Part shown: one piece after another, positions 17,561 through 25,428 of the stretch
Position numbering within the stretch: the first letter of the stretch is position 1
How the letters are laid out: every line of letters starts with the position of its first letter
Assembly (NCBI RefSeq): GCF_947654165.1
Contig: NZ_CANTKB010000014.1
Coordinates: forward strand, 1 to 64,000
Direction: 5' to 3'
Length of the DNA: 64,000 nucleotides
Origin: an uncultured Blautia sp.
GTDB taxonomy: Bacteria > Bacillota > Clostridia > Lachnospirales > Lachnospiraceae
Program-made: the position numbers and the translations under genes
The notes under the pieces: generated by a model
What the model was told of the DNA's origin: nothing
The model's input: the letters and a program-made list of their open reading frames with translations, nothing else
Databases searched by the model: none

Positions 17561-18729
17561 AGAGGACAAACAGGCGGATGATAAGTCTGGGAACTCTGTG
17601 TGCAGTGCTTCTGTGCCTGATGTTTTCCATAAATACGGAAGCAGCAGCACAAGATGAGACAGAGTCTCAGGAAGAACAAACGGAAAAAATGCTGGAAAAC
17701 ATGGAGATGCAGCAGATGCAGGAAGCGGTTAATGAGCTTCTGGGAGAAAACACCTTTCATGTGCAGGAGTTTTTAAAAGAACTTATGAAAGGAGAGCAGG
17801 GAGTTTCCAAAAAGCAGGCAGTGCTTTTCATAAAAGAGCAGCTTTTATCCGCACTTGTGATGGACAGACAGACGTTTGTCCAGGTTCTTCTTTTAGTGCT
17901 TGTGGCGGCTTTATTTTCTAACTTTACGGAGGTTTTTGGAAACAATCAGACCGCAGAAGTGAGTTTTTACATTGTGTACATGCTTTTGTCTGCGATTTTA
18001 CTTCATTCGTTTCAAATGATCAGTCAAGGAATCTCAGAAAAGCTGCAGGATCTTATGGTGTTTATGAAAGCTTTGATGCCTTCCTATTTTCTGGCGGTGA
18101 CAGCGGCTTCCGGTTCTGCTACAGCTATGGTCTTTTATGAAATGGTGATGGTGGTGATCTATCTGATCCAGGTGGTGCTTTTGCGATTGGTTCTTCCGGG
18201 AATCCATGGATATGTGCTGCTGGAGATGATCAATTATCTTCATAAAGAGGATTTTCTTTCTCATATGGCAGAACTGATGCAGACAGTGCTGGGATGGACA
18301 TTGAAAACCTGTACGGGGATTACGATTGGAATGCAGCTTGTTCAAAATATGATCAGCCCGGCAGTAGATTCTCTGAAAAGAAATGTGGTGGGAAAAACGG
18401 CTGCTGCAATACCAGGCATAGGAAATGCCATCAATGGTGTAACAGAGACAGCACTTGCCACGGCTGTTCTGATTCGAAACAGTCTGGGAGTCATGGGTAT
18501 TCTGCTGTTGTTGTTGCTTGGGCTTCCCCCTGTGATAAAACTGGGGTTTACTGCCCTGATCTATAAACTTCTGGCAGCACTGGTGCAGCCGGTTTCTGAT
18601 AAACGTCTGGTGGGATGCCTGTCTACCATAGGAGAAGGCTGTGGGCTTTTGCTGAAAGTGCTTCTTACGGCAGAGTTCCTGTTTATGATAACCATTGCCG
18701 TTTTGACGGTATCTTTTGTGGGAAACTGA
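17557..18729 (+). CDS. spoIIIAE: Stage III sporulation protein AE
   Basis: 390 residues: signal peptide (about 1-30), acidic extracytoplasmic N-terminal segment, then multiple membrane helices. LMPSYFLAVTAASGSATAMV and GLPPVIKLGFTAL are typical. Largest membrane subunit of the SpoIIIA complex. Confidence 0.95.
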   Translation: MKRTNRRMISLGTLCAVLLCLMFSINTEAAAQDETESQEEQTEKMLENMEMQQMQEAVNELLGENTFHVQEFLKELMKGEQGVSKKQAVLFIKEQLLSALVMDRQTFVQVLLLVLVAALFSNFTEVFGNNQTAEVSFYIVYMLLSAILLHSFQMISQGISEKLQDLMVFMKALMPSYFLAVTAASGSATAMVFYEMVMVVIYLIQVVLLRLVLPGIHGYVLLEMINYLHKEDFLSHMAELMQTVLGWTLKTCTGITIGMQLVQNMISPAVDSLKRNVVGKTAAAIPGIGNAINGVTETALATAVLIRNSLGVMGILLLLLLGLPPVIKLGFTALIYKLLAALVQPVSDKRLVGCLSTIGEGCGLLLKVLLTAEFLFMITIAVLTVSFVGN

Positions 18730-18750
18730 AGGCAGAAAGAAGGGGTTTGA

Positions 18751-19074
18751 GTGAAAGAAGCATTCTGTTCCTGGATAGAAGGACTGGTTTGTTATTTTTT
18801 GCTGTTTTCTGTGGTGATGAACGTTCTTCCGGACAATCACTGCAAAAAATATATCCAGTATTATATGGGCTTACTTTTGATTTTGGTTATCCTTTCTCCG
18901 GTGTTTCGGGTAACAGGAATACAGGAGGCAGTCGATGCATATTTATCTGCCTGGGAGGAACAGGAAGACCAAAGTGGTATCTGGGAGGAAAAGGCAGAAG
19001 ACTGGGAAAAAGACTGGGAGACACAATTCTATGACAAACAGGAGGTCATACAGGGACAGGAGGTGCTTCCATGA
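18751..19074 (+). CDS. spoIIIAF: Stage III sporulation protein AF
   Basis: 107 residues, shorter than Bacillus SpoIIIAF (about 200), as usual in Clostridia. GTG start behind AGAAGGGG. Two N-terminal helices, then an acidic cytoplasmic tail. Overlaps spoIIIAG by 4 bases. Confidence 0.9.
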   Translation: MKEAFCSWIEGLVCYFLLFSVVMNVLPDNHCKKYIQYYMGLLLILVILSPVFRVTGIQEAVDAYLSAWEEQEDQSGIWEEKAEDWEKDWETQFYDKQEVIQGQEVLP

Positions 19075-19547
19075 AGCTGATTCAGGAACTGATGAAAAAA
19101 GAAAAACTGGTGGTGATTTTGCTGTTTGGTCTTCTTCTGATGATTGTGGCACTTCCGGTAAAAGAAAAGAAAGATCAGGAAATGCCAGAGGAAGAAAAAG
19201 AAAGCGAAAACACATTTCAAGAAGCTGACTGGCAGGAAAAAATGGAAGAGCGTCTCACGCAGGTTTTGGAGCAGGTAGAAGGGATCGGTGATACCGAGGT
19301 CTTTCTTACCTGCTCCGGTACAGAAAAAAAGGTGGTGGAAAAAGATGAGACAGAATCTGTATATGAGAAGGATGCCAGAGGGAATCAGTCCCCCTATGTG
19401 GTTCAGGAGCAGTATCCACAGGTCACAGGTGTCCTGATAGCTGCAAAGGGAGGAGACAATCCGATGGTGGTACAGAATATCAGAGAAGCAGTTCAGGCAT
19501 TATTTCAAGTAGAACCCCATAAAATTAAAGTAATGAAAATGAATTAA
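19071..19547 (+). CDS. spoIIIAG: Stage III sporulation protein AG
   Basis: 158 residues. N-terminal membrane helix, acidic linker, then a ring-building domain (RLTQVLEQVEGIGDTEVFLT ... GVLIAAKGGDNPMV). SpoIIIAG forms a large ring between the two sporulation membranes. Confidence 0.95.
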   Translation: MKLIQELMKKEKLVVILLFGLLLMIVALPVKEKKDQEMPEEEKESENTFQEADWQEKMEERLTQVLEQVEGIGDTEVFLTCSGTEKKVVEKDETESVYEKDARGNQSPYVVQEQYPQVTGVLIAAKGGDNPMVVQNIREAVQALFQVEPHKIKVMKMN

Positions 19548-19560
19548 AGGAGAGCAGCGT

Positions 19561-20226
19561 ATGAAAAAAATCTTCAAAAAAAATCAGGTTATCATTACCG
19601 CACTGGCGATTATGATCGCAGTAGCCGGGTACATCAACTATTCAGACAGCCATCTGGGAATGGATCGTACTCTGAAAAACAGTGAGGATTCCGAGAAAGC
19701 GTCGGCAGATACCAAAGAAATCGTAGAAGAGATTGAAAGTCTGGACTATGATCTTACCGATGAGACAGCCTTGCTGGAAGAAAACGAAAAAGCGACAGAA
19801 AAAGAAGAGACCACAGAGCAGGAGGAAACTCCGGGAGAAGCAGTCCTTACAGGTTCCTCTAATTTTGTGGCACAGGCAAAGGTGAACCGGGAGCAGGTTC
19901 GTTCTGCCAACAAGGAGACTCTGCTGGAAATTATCAACAACGAAAATCTTGGAGAAGAGCAAAAACAGGAAGCTGTCAATTCTATGGTGAACATGACAGA
20001 TCTGGCAGAACAGGAAGAGGCAGCAGAGCTTTTATTGGATGCACAAGGTTTCAGCAATGTGGTGGTCAATCTCACAGGGGACAGTGCAGATGTGATTGTT
20101 CCAAAAGAATACATGGAAGATGCCAGAAGAGCCCAGATCGAAGATATTGTAAAACGTAAAACAAGTGTCCCGGCAGAGAATATCGTTATCACACCATTAG
20201 AGGAAAATACAGAGGAAAATCAGTAA
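19561..20226 (+). CDS. spoIIIAH: Stage III sporulation protein AH
   Basis: 221 residues. N-terminal membrane helix, a long Glu/Thr-rich linker (about 35-105), then a YscJ/FliF-like domain (ELLLDAQGFSNVVVNLTGDS) that docks with SpoIIQ. Preceded by AAAGGAGAG. Last gene of the operon; no clear terminator before the prfC promoter. Confidence 0.95.
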   Translation: MKKIFKKNQVIITALAIMIAVAGYINYSDSHLGMDRTLKNSEDSEKASADTKEIVEEIESLDYDLTDETALLEENEKATEKEETTEQEETPGEAVLTGSSNFVAQAKVNREQVRSANKETLLEIINNENLGEEQKQEAVNSMVNMTDLAEQEEAAELLLDAQGFSNVVVNLTGDSADVIVPKEYMEDARRAQIEDIVKRKTSVPAENIVITPLEENTEENQ

Positions 20227-20232
20227 AGCCCC

Positions 20233-20261
20233 TTGACATGGTATTTTCTGTATACTAAAAT
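20233..20261 (+). promoter_or_regulatory. SigmaA promoter of prfC
   Basis: TTGACA (20233-20238), 17-bp spacer, TAAAAT (20256-20261). A start near 20268 rules out the GTG at 20271 and supports GTG 20298. Confidence 0.8.
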
Positions 20262-20297
20262 AGCGTCAGTGTGCTAAGTAGAGAAGGAGGGCCTGAC

Positions 20298-21890
20298 GTG
20301 GCTGATTATACGAAAGAAATTACAAAAAGACGTACATTTGCAATTATTTCTCACCCGGATGCGGGTAAAACCACCCTTACAGAAAAATTTCTGCTTTATG
20401 GCGGTGCCATTAATCTGGCTGGAAGTGTTAAGGGTAAGGCAACTGCCCGTCATGCAGTTTCTGACTGGATGGAAATAGAAAAAGAAAGAGGTATTTCTGT
20501 AACCTCTTCGGTATTGCAGTTTAATTATGATGGATATTGCATCAACATATTGGATACTCCCGGACATCAGGATTTCTCAGAAGATACCTATCGTACTTTG
20601 ATGGCAGCAGATTCTGCTGTTATGGTCATTGATGCATCCAAAGGTGTGGAAGCACAGACAAGAAAGCTGTTTAAAGTCTGTGCTATGCGTCATATTCCGA
20701 TTTTTACTTTTATCAACAAGCTGGACAGAGATGCCAATGATACCTTTGAATTGCTGGATGATATTGAGAAAGAACTTGGAATTCCTACCTGTCCTGTTAA
20801 CTGGCCCATCGGTTCCGGAAAAAAATTCCGTGGTGTATACGACAGAAAAACCGGGAAAGTCCTTACTTTTTCAGATACCATGAAAGGTACAAAAGAGGGT
20901 ATTGAAGAAACCATAGATTTGGAAGATGCCCGTCTGGATGAAGTTCTTGATCCGGAACAGAAAGAACAGCTTTTAGATGAGATCGAACTTCTTGACGGAG
21001 CAAGTGCAGAGTTTGACCAGGAGCTGGTAGATAACGGAATGCTGTCACCGGTATGCTTTGGTTCTGCCCTGACCAATTTCGGTGTGGAGACCTTCTTAAA
21101 ACACTTCCTGAAAATGACCTCCTCCCCACTGCCGAGAAAAGCAGATATCGGGGTAGTAGACCCAATGAAGGAAGAGTTTTCAGCCTTTGTCTTTAAGATT
21201 CAGGCGAATATGAACAAAAACCACAGAGACCGTATTGCATTTATGCGTATTTGTTCCGGTAAATTCGAGGCAAGCAAAGAGGTATATCACGTACAGGGAA
21301 ATAAGAAGATGCGTCTGTCCCAGCCACAGCAGATGATGGCTCAGGATCGTCATGTGGTGGAAGAAGCTTATGCCGGAGATATTATCGGTGTGTTTGACCC
21401 GGGTATTTTCTCCATCGGAGATACCGTATGTGCTCCCGGAAAGAAATTCCAGTATGAGGGAATTCCAACCTTTGCTCCGGAACATTTTGCAAGAGTGCGG
21501 CTCTTGGACAGCATGAAGAGAAAGCAGTTTGTAAAGGGAATTAACCAGATTGCCCAGGAAGGTGCCATTCAGATTTTCCAGGAAATCATGGGCGGAATGG
21601 AAGAAATTATTGTGGGTGTGGTAGGTGTACTGCAGTTCGACGTATTAAAATTCCGTCTGGAAAGCGAATACAACGTGGATATCCGTCTGGAATCCCTGCC
21701 TTATGAGCATATCCGCTGGATTGAAAACAAAACAGAGGTGGATGTGAAGAAACTTACCGGAACCTCTGATATGAAGAAGGTTATGGATATGAAAGGAAAT
21801 CCGCTTCTGCTGTTTATCAATAGCTGGAGTATCGGTATGACTCTGGACAGAAACGAAGGATTAAAGTTAGCGGAGTTTTCCAAAAACTAA
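20298..21890 (+). CDS. prfC: Peptide chain release factor 3
   Basis: 530 residues, the normal RF3 length. GTPase motifs G1 SHPDAGKTTLTE, G3 DTPGHQDF and G4 NKLDRD, with the RF3-type C-terminal domains. RF3 recycles RF1/RF2 after termination. GTG 20298 follows AAGGAGG by 6-7 bases and is chosen over GTG 20271. Own promoter and strong terminator. It sits between spoIIIAH and the accessory region. Confidence 0.96.
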   Translation: MADYTKEITKRRTFAIISHPDAGKTTLTEKFLLYGGAINLAGSVKGKATARHAVSDWMEIEKERGISVTSSVLQFNYDGYCINILDTPGHQDFSEDTYRTLMAADSAVMVIDASKGVEAQTRKLFKVCAMRHIPIFTFINKLDRDANDTFELLDDIEKELGIPTCPVNWPIGSGKKFRGVYDRKTGKVLTFSDTMKGTKEGIEETIDLEDARLDEVLDPEQKEQLLDEIELLDGASAEFDQELVDNGMLSPVCFGSALTNFGVETFLKHFLKMTSSPLPRKADIGVVDPMKEEFSAFVFKIQANMNKNHRDRIAFMRICSGKFEASKEVYHVQGNKKMRLSQPQQMMAQDRHVVEEAYAGDIIGVFDPGIFSIGDTVCAPGKKFQYEGIPTFAPEHFARVRLLDSMKRKQFVKGINQIAQEGAIQIFQEIMGGMEEIIVGVVGVLQFDVLKFRLESEYNVDIRLESLPYEHIRWIENKTEVDVKKLTGTSDMKKVMDMKGNPLLLFINSWSIGMTLDRNEGLKLAEFSKN

Positions 21891-21905
21891 TAGCAAGTGT
21901 AGAAG

Positions 21906-21960
21906 AAAAAGCTGATGAATTCTGCGATAAAATTTACGCAGGAGGCATCAGCTTTTCTGT
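21906..21960 (+). terminator. prfC intrinsic terminator
   Basis: AAAAGCTGATG (21907-21917) pairs with CATCAGCTTTT (21946-21956), with inner CTGCG/CGCAG pairing and a short T-run. Confidence 0.8.
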
Positions 21961-22041
21961 GTATGAAGGAGGAAAAGGATGTTACTTCGCATCTCTACAA
22001 GGATAAGGTAGATGCTTTTCCAGGAGTTACTGAAAGTGAAA
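21961..22041. other. Start of a 628-base non-coding stretch
   Basis: No gene lies between prfC and the lipoprotein start at 22519. This first part shows no recognisable signal. The rest holds the 52-bp array (22042-22285) and a hairpin/promoter module (22343-22394). Confidence 0.6.
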
Positions 22042-22285
22042 TAGGCTAAAATTATAGAATGGAGCATCTCGGCCTACAAAAAAAGAGTGGAAATAGGCTG
22101 GAATCAAAAAAATTGATAAATCCACCTACAAAAAGATCTAAGATAGTAGGTGTGATTTAGGAAATTAATAATTCAGGCCTATCCGTTGTTTAAAAATGTA
22201 GGTCATAAAAGAAGATTATATTTGTATAGCCTATTTAGGCAGTGAAAAAGTAGGTTGTAATCTAGGAATTTACACAACAAGCCTA
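22042..22285 (+). repeat. 52-bp periodic array of inverted TAGGC/GCCTA motifs, copy A
   Basis: Pentamers TAGGN and NCCTA alternate, starting at 22042, 22072, 22094, 22124, 22147, 22177, 22199, 22229, 22251 and 22281, so spacings run 30, 22, 30, 23, 30, 22, 30, 22, 30. Each neighbour pair can form a hairpin, the best being CACCTAC/GTAGGTG (22123-22129 with 22146-22152). Sequence between motifs is AT-rich and differs from unit to unit. Copy B at 34696-34991 aligns with it in the same orientation. No ORF fits and 52 is not a multiple of three. Identity unknown: structured RNA, phased protein-binding array or mobile repeat. Confidence 0.8.
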
Positions 22286-22342
22286 TGGCATAAAAAAATT
22301 TATACCAAACTTATAAAATATTGTTCATCGAAAAATCCGCAG

Positions 22343-22394
22343 GCAGGCAATACAAGACATTTCATTGTGTTGCCTGCTTTTACTATGCTATAAT
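22343..22394 (+). promoter_or_regulatory. Hairpin plus extended -10 promoter module, copy 1
   Basis: GCAGGCAATACA (22343-22354) pairs with TGTGTTGCCTGC (22366-22377), followed by TATGC and TATAAT (22389-22394). TTGTGT (22365-22370) inside the hairpin could be the -35, 18 bp away. The same module recurs at 25341-25393. It would transcribe the lipoprotein gene with a leader of about 115 nt. Confidence 0.6.
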
Positions 22395-22518
22395 AAAGGA
22401 AATATTATGAAATGAGCAATGGTATATGGAAAACAGATGAATATTCCATTTGCTTAATCTGGAAGTATTGGATGCTTTTTAGATTGCAGAAGAATAAAAA
22501 AGTTTGGAGGTATGCGAT

Positions 22519-23205
22519 ATGAAAAGAAAAAGTTATGTTGTGATGCTGATAACTGTTCTTGCATTAACAGGATGTGGAAAGACACAAAGAAATGAAAAAC
22601 CAGTAGAAGATAATGTTACTTCGCAGATGCCAAACATAGATCATAGTGTCACAACACAGATTGAACAGGAAGCACCAGCACAATCAGAAGGTAATGACAA
22701 TACTGCATATCCGCCATGCATTATGGTTGATAACATTGTATATAAAGATACAGGTTATGTGTCTTCTATGCCAGGCTGTGGAACTATGGATGGAGAAATT
22801 ACTTCAACAGTAGATGGAACAAAGTTACCATCAGAAAACAATCAATCTAATTTTGGAAGTGGATATCAATATCAGCGAAGTTCTGAAGACCATATGATAG
22901 TAATGATTGAAGATGAACGAATAATTTTCAGAAATATAGAAGTAGATGATGCATCAATCCCAAAGGAAGTGATTCATTTCAATGCAAAAGTAAAAGAAGT
23001 TACGGAAAATGGAATGTTGCTTGTATCGCATATTAGTACGGCAGAAGGATTCACGATGAACGGTGGCGATTTTTCTGTGCCAGCAGATAATTTATTAGAG
23101 GATGTCCAGGCTGGGGATGTAGTCACAATATGGTTTAATGGAATGATTAAGGAAACAGCACCAGCACAATTAGGTGTGGTTTATAGAATCCAAAAGCAGA
23201 AGTAG
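22519..23205 (+). CDS. Putative lipoprotein of unknown function
   Basis: 228 residues. Lipoprotein signal peptide with lipobox LTGC and lipidated Cys19, then a Gln/Glu/Asn-rich linker and a domain (about 90-225) with FRNIEVDDASIPKEVIHFN, TENGMLLV and GDVVTIWFNG, which loosely resembles small beta-barrel DUF3221-like domains. Function unknown. ATG 22519 follows TTTGGAGG by 8 bases. The last codons run into a decayed DUF2200 gene, so the C-terminus may have been set by a deletion joint. Confidence 0.75.
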   Translation: MKRKSYVVMLITVLALTGCGKTQRNEKPVEDNVTSQMPNIDHSVTTQIEQEAPAQSEGNDNTAYPPCIMVDNIVYKDTGYVSSMPGCGTMDGEITSTVDGTKLPSENNQSNFGSGYQYQRSSEDHMIVMIEDERIIFRNIEVDDASIPKEVIHFNAKVKEVTENGMLLVSHISTAEGFTMNGGDFSVPADNLLEDVQAGDVVTIWFNGMIKETAPAQLGVVYRIQKQK

Positions 23206-23366
23206 ACGAAATTATCGCTGGCTGACAGGATATTCTGCAGAGCAATTGGAACATCAGATCGAAGCCGGTGTCTCTTATGAAAAGTTTTTTGCAGAAACTC
23301 CGGTGACTGGACAAATCAGTGGATGAACTGGCAAAAGGAAAACCAATGGAAAAGATATTAAGATGA
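23197..23366 (+). pseudogene. DUF2200 gene remnant
   Basis: Three pieces in shifting frames resemble DUF2200: AEVDEII (from 23197), then after a one-base loss RWLTGYSAEQLEHQIEAG and YEKFFAETP, then a gap and DELAKGKPMEKILR ending in TGA at 23364-23366. The N-terminal half is absent and an internal segment is missing. It lies on the end of the lipoprotein gene. Confidence 0.75.
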
Positions 23367-23375
23367 AAATAACGA

Positions 23376-23406
23376 TTGACTCCTACGTTGCGTAATAGTT
23401 TAGAGT
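23376..23406 (+). promoter_or_regulatory. MerR-type promoter and operator
   Basis: TTGACT (23376-23381) and TAGAGT (23401-23406) are 19 bp apart, the overlong spacing typical of MerR-activated promoters. The spacer contains the dyad TACGTTGCGTA (23384-23394). Autoregulation by the next gene is the obvious reading. Confidence 0.8.
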
Positions 23407-23432
23407 ATGATTATTGAGAGGAGAGAAAGCTG

Positions 23433-24158
23433 ATGATGACAGTAAATGAAGTAGGCAAGCTGACTGGAGTGACCATACGTGCTCTGCAATATTATGATAC
23501 CATAGGACTCTTGCCGCCGACGGTATATACAGAAGCAGGTTATCGGCTGTATGACGATGCTGCATTGGAACGGCTTCAACAAATTTTACTGTTTCGAGAG
23601 CTGGAATTTCCATTAAAGGAAATTAAGAAGATTATAGATGCTCCGGATTTCGATAGAAATAAGGCATTGGAACAGCAAATAGAGATGCTTGTGATGAAAA
23701 AAGAGCATCTTGAAAATCTGATTAGTTTCGCTCAAAAAATAAAAACAACAGGAGTGGATAGAATGGATTTACATGTATTTGACACAACAAAAATGGATGA
23801 ATATGCAAGAAGGGCAAAAGAAGAATGGGGACAGACGAAGGAATACAAGGAATATGAAGAAAAATCAGCAGGTCAGTCCGTGGATACACAAAAAAAGGTT
23901 TGGCAGAATTTCATGCTTCTATTTGCCGAGTTTGGGAAAATGACAGATAAGAAACCAGAGAGTGAGGAGGTACAGTTACAGGTAAAAAAATTACAGGATT
24001 ATATTTCAGAACATTTTTACGAATGCTCCAGGGAGATATTAAATGGTCTTGGGAAACTATATGCTTCTGATGGAGAGTTTACGGAAAATATTGACAAAGC
24101 TGCCGGAAGCGGAACGGCTGTATTTGTAGCAAAGGCAATCGAGATTTATTGTGAGTAA
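23433..24158 (+). CDS. MerR family regulator with TipAS-like domain
   Basis: 241 residues. MerR winged helix (residues 3-70: VNEVGKLTGVTIRALQYYD, YRLYDDAALERLQQI), a coiled-coil dimer helix, and a C-terminal TipAS-type domain (about 125-240) that binds antibiotics or other hydrophobic ligands in TipA and its relatives. It probably activates its own promoter on ligand binding by twisting the 19-bp spacer. GAGAGGAG precedes ATG 23433. Confidence 0.9.
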   Translation: MMTVNEVGKLTGVTIRALQYYDTIGLLPPTVYTEAGYRLYDDAALERLQQILLFRELEFPLKEIKKIIDAPDFDRNKALEQQIEMLVMKKEHLENLISFAQKIKTTGVDRMDLHVFDTTKMDEYARRAKEEWGQTKEYKEYEEKSAGQSVDTQKKVWQNFMLLFAEFGKMTDKKPESEEVQLQVKKLQDYISEHFYECSREILNGLGKLYASDGEFTENIDKAAGSGTAVFVAKAIEIYCE

Positions 24159-24234
24159 CCAACCCTGTTGAATGCTTTGCTGTGAGAAGGAAATACAAGG
24201 TGATTGTGTGTTGCGAATGAAAGGGGAATTTATT

Positions 24235-24399
24235 ATGAAATATTTAAAAATGCTTATTCATTATATTCCATTGGCCAGTTTTATAATCTTTGTGGTTACG
24301 GACGGAATTACTTCCATAGCTGCAGCATTAGCTTTTATTGTTTCTGCTGGTGGTCTTTTCATAAACGAAAAAATGAAAAGAAGCAAGAAAATAGATTAA
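24235..24399 (+). CDS. Small hydrophobic membrane protein
   Basis: 54 residues with two short membrane segments (HYIPLASFIIFVVTDG and AALAFIVSAGGLFI) and a Lys-rich tail. ATG 24235 follows AAAGGGGA. It lies between the MerR and pyrophosphatase-like genes and may share their transcript. Family not recognised. Confidence 0.6.
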   Translation: MKYLKMLIHYIPLASFIIFVVTDGITSIAAALAFIVSAGGLFINEKMKRSKKID

Positions 24400-24434
24400 G
24401 CAGAAGATTAAGGAAGCTTAGGAGAGGCATTTGC

Positions 24435-24764
24435 GTGATTGGTACGATTGTAAAAGTGATAGTAGATAGACCATTAGGAAGTTATCATCCAGAACATAAA
24501 GACTTGTATTATCCTATAAATTATGGGTATGTTGAAGGCTATATCGCTCCGGATGGGGAAGAACAAGATGCATATATTCTCGGAGTAAATAAGGCAGTCA
24601 AAGAGTTTACCGGAAAAATTATTGCTATTATTCATAGGTATGATGACGTGGAAGAAAAATGGGTGGTGGCACCTGTGGAGCTGAATTTTAGTGAAGAAGA
24701 AATACTGAAACAGGTGTATTTTCAGGAGCAATATTTCAAGTCAGAGATTCGTATGTATCTATAA
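24435..24764 (+). CDS. Inorganic pyrophosphatase-like protein, short
   Basis: 109 residues. HKDLYYPINYGYVEGYIAPD and DGEEQDAYILGV correspond to the family I pyrophosphatase core, whose signature is D-x-D-[PE]-x-D; here it reads D-G-E-E-Q-D, with a Glu for the second Asp. Canonical enzymes are about 175 residues, so this is a reduced form. GTG 24435 follows AGGAGAGG; the frame is open further upstream but lacks homology. Activity uncertain. Confidence 0.65.
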   Translation: MIGTIVKVIVDRPLGSYHPEHKDLYYPINYGYVEGYIAPDGEEQDAYILGVNKAVKEFTGKIIAIIHRYDDVEEKWVVAPVELNFSEEEILKQVYFQEQYFKSEIRMYL

Positions 24765-24770
24765 AAGGAT

Positions 24771-24800
24771 GACAGGTATTTTGGATTGAAAATACCTGTC
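24771..24800. repeat. Perfect 12-bp inverted repeat
   Basis: GACAGGTATTTT (24771-24782) and AAAATACCTGTC (24789-24800) flank a 6-base loop. No T-run follows on the plus strand, so it is at best a weak terminator; it may protect the mRNA 3' end. Confidence 0.6.
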
Positions 24801-24929
24801 AAAGAATCTTTGCATGGCAATATATTCAATGTTAAAGGTTAATTGCTTTACTTTGAACATGTTTTCTTACATAATATGTTTAAAGAAACATAGAGGATAA
24901 GAAATCACACAGGAAAGGGTGGAGGTAGT

Positions 24930-25331
24930 GTGAACATAGGAAAGCAAATAACACAAGAGGAGTTTGGCAGATTATTTCATGTGACGCGGCAAACCGTTTC
25001 AAATTGGGAAAATGAAAAAAGTTATCCTGATTTACAAATGCTTGTAGACATGAGCGACCAGTTTGGAATTTCTCTTGATGTATTATTGAAGGAGGATTCT
25101 AACATGGTAAAGACCATCGACAAAGAAAGAATGCTGAGTAAAATAAAACATGCAAGATCTATCATTGATATTTTTTCAGGTGCAGGTACCGGGATCATTG
25201 TATCTTGCCTAATTTCGCCAGATTCCATAAGAAGAACAATAGCAGTTTTTGTTGGATTAATCCTGGTAGGAATTAGCTGGTATAAGAAATCAGAGTATGA
25301 AAAAGAGATAATCAGATATATGGAAGATTAA
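24930..25331 (+). CDS. XRE family regulator with shortened HTH
   Basis: 133 residues. The HTH core TQEEFGRLFHVTRQTVSNWE and YPDLQMLVDMSDQFGISLDVLL is intact, but the N-terminus reads V-N-I-G-K-Q-I-T-Q-E-E, where relatives have about ten more residues forming helix 1. The C-terminal half has two membrane segments. GTG start behind GGTGGAGG. An in-frame deletion is likely; DNA binding may be impaired. Confidence 0.75.
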   Translation: MNIGKQITQEEFGRLFHVTRQTVSNWENEKSYPDLQMLVDMSDQFGISLDVLLKEDSNMVKTIDKERMLSKIKHARSIIDIFSGAGTGIIVSCLISPDSIRRTIAVFVGLILVGISWYKKSEYEKEIIRYMED

Positions 25332-25340
25332 TAGTTGTAA

Positions 25341-25393
25341 GCGGGCAATACAAAGTATTTTCATTGTGTTGCCTGCTTTTTCTATGCTATAAT
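25341..25393 (+). promoter_or_regulatory. Hairpin plus extended -10 promoter module, copy 2
   Basis: GCGGGCAATACA (25341-25352) pairs with TGTGTTGCCTGC (25365-25376), followed by TATGC and TATAAT (25388-25393); TTGTGT (25364-25369) lies 18 bp before the -10. Nearly identical to 22343-22394. It ends the XRE gene and precedes the first GNAT gene. Confidence 0.6.
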
Positions 25394-25428
25394 AAAGCAA
25401 TCAATCGGAAGTTACGGAGAAAAACAAA

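Noticed and set aside
18034..18840. Long minus-strand open frame opposite spoIIIAE
   Set aside because: Shadow of a certain gene: no homology, low-complexity His/Gln-rich product, no ribosome site.
20251..20256. TATACT as the prfC -10
   Set aside because: Only 12 bp from TTGACA; TAAAAT at 20256-20261 gives 17 bp.
22042..22285. CRISPR array or TIGR-like guide array
   Set aside because: Only inverted pentamers are conserved, not 20-40-nt repeats, and no cas or Nop-domain gene is in the window.
24771..24800. Perfect inverted repeat as an intrinsic terminator
   Set aside because: No T-run follows on the plus strand, so listed only as a repeat.
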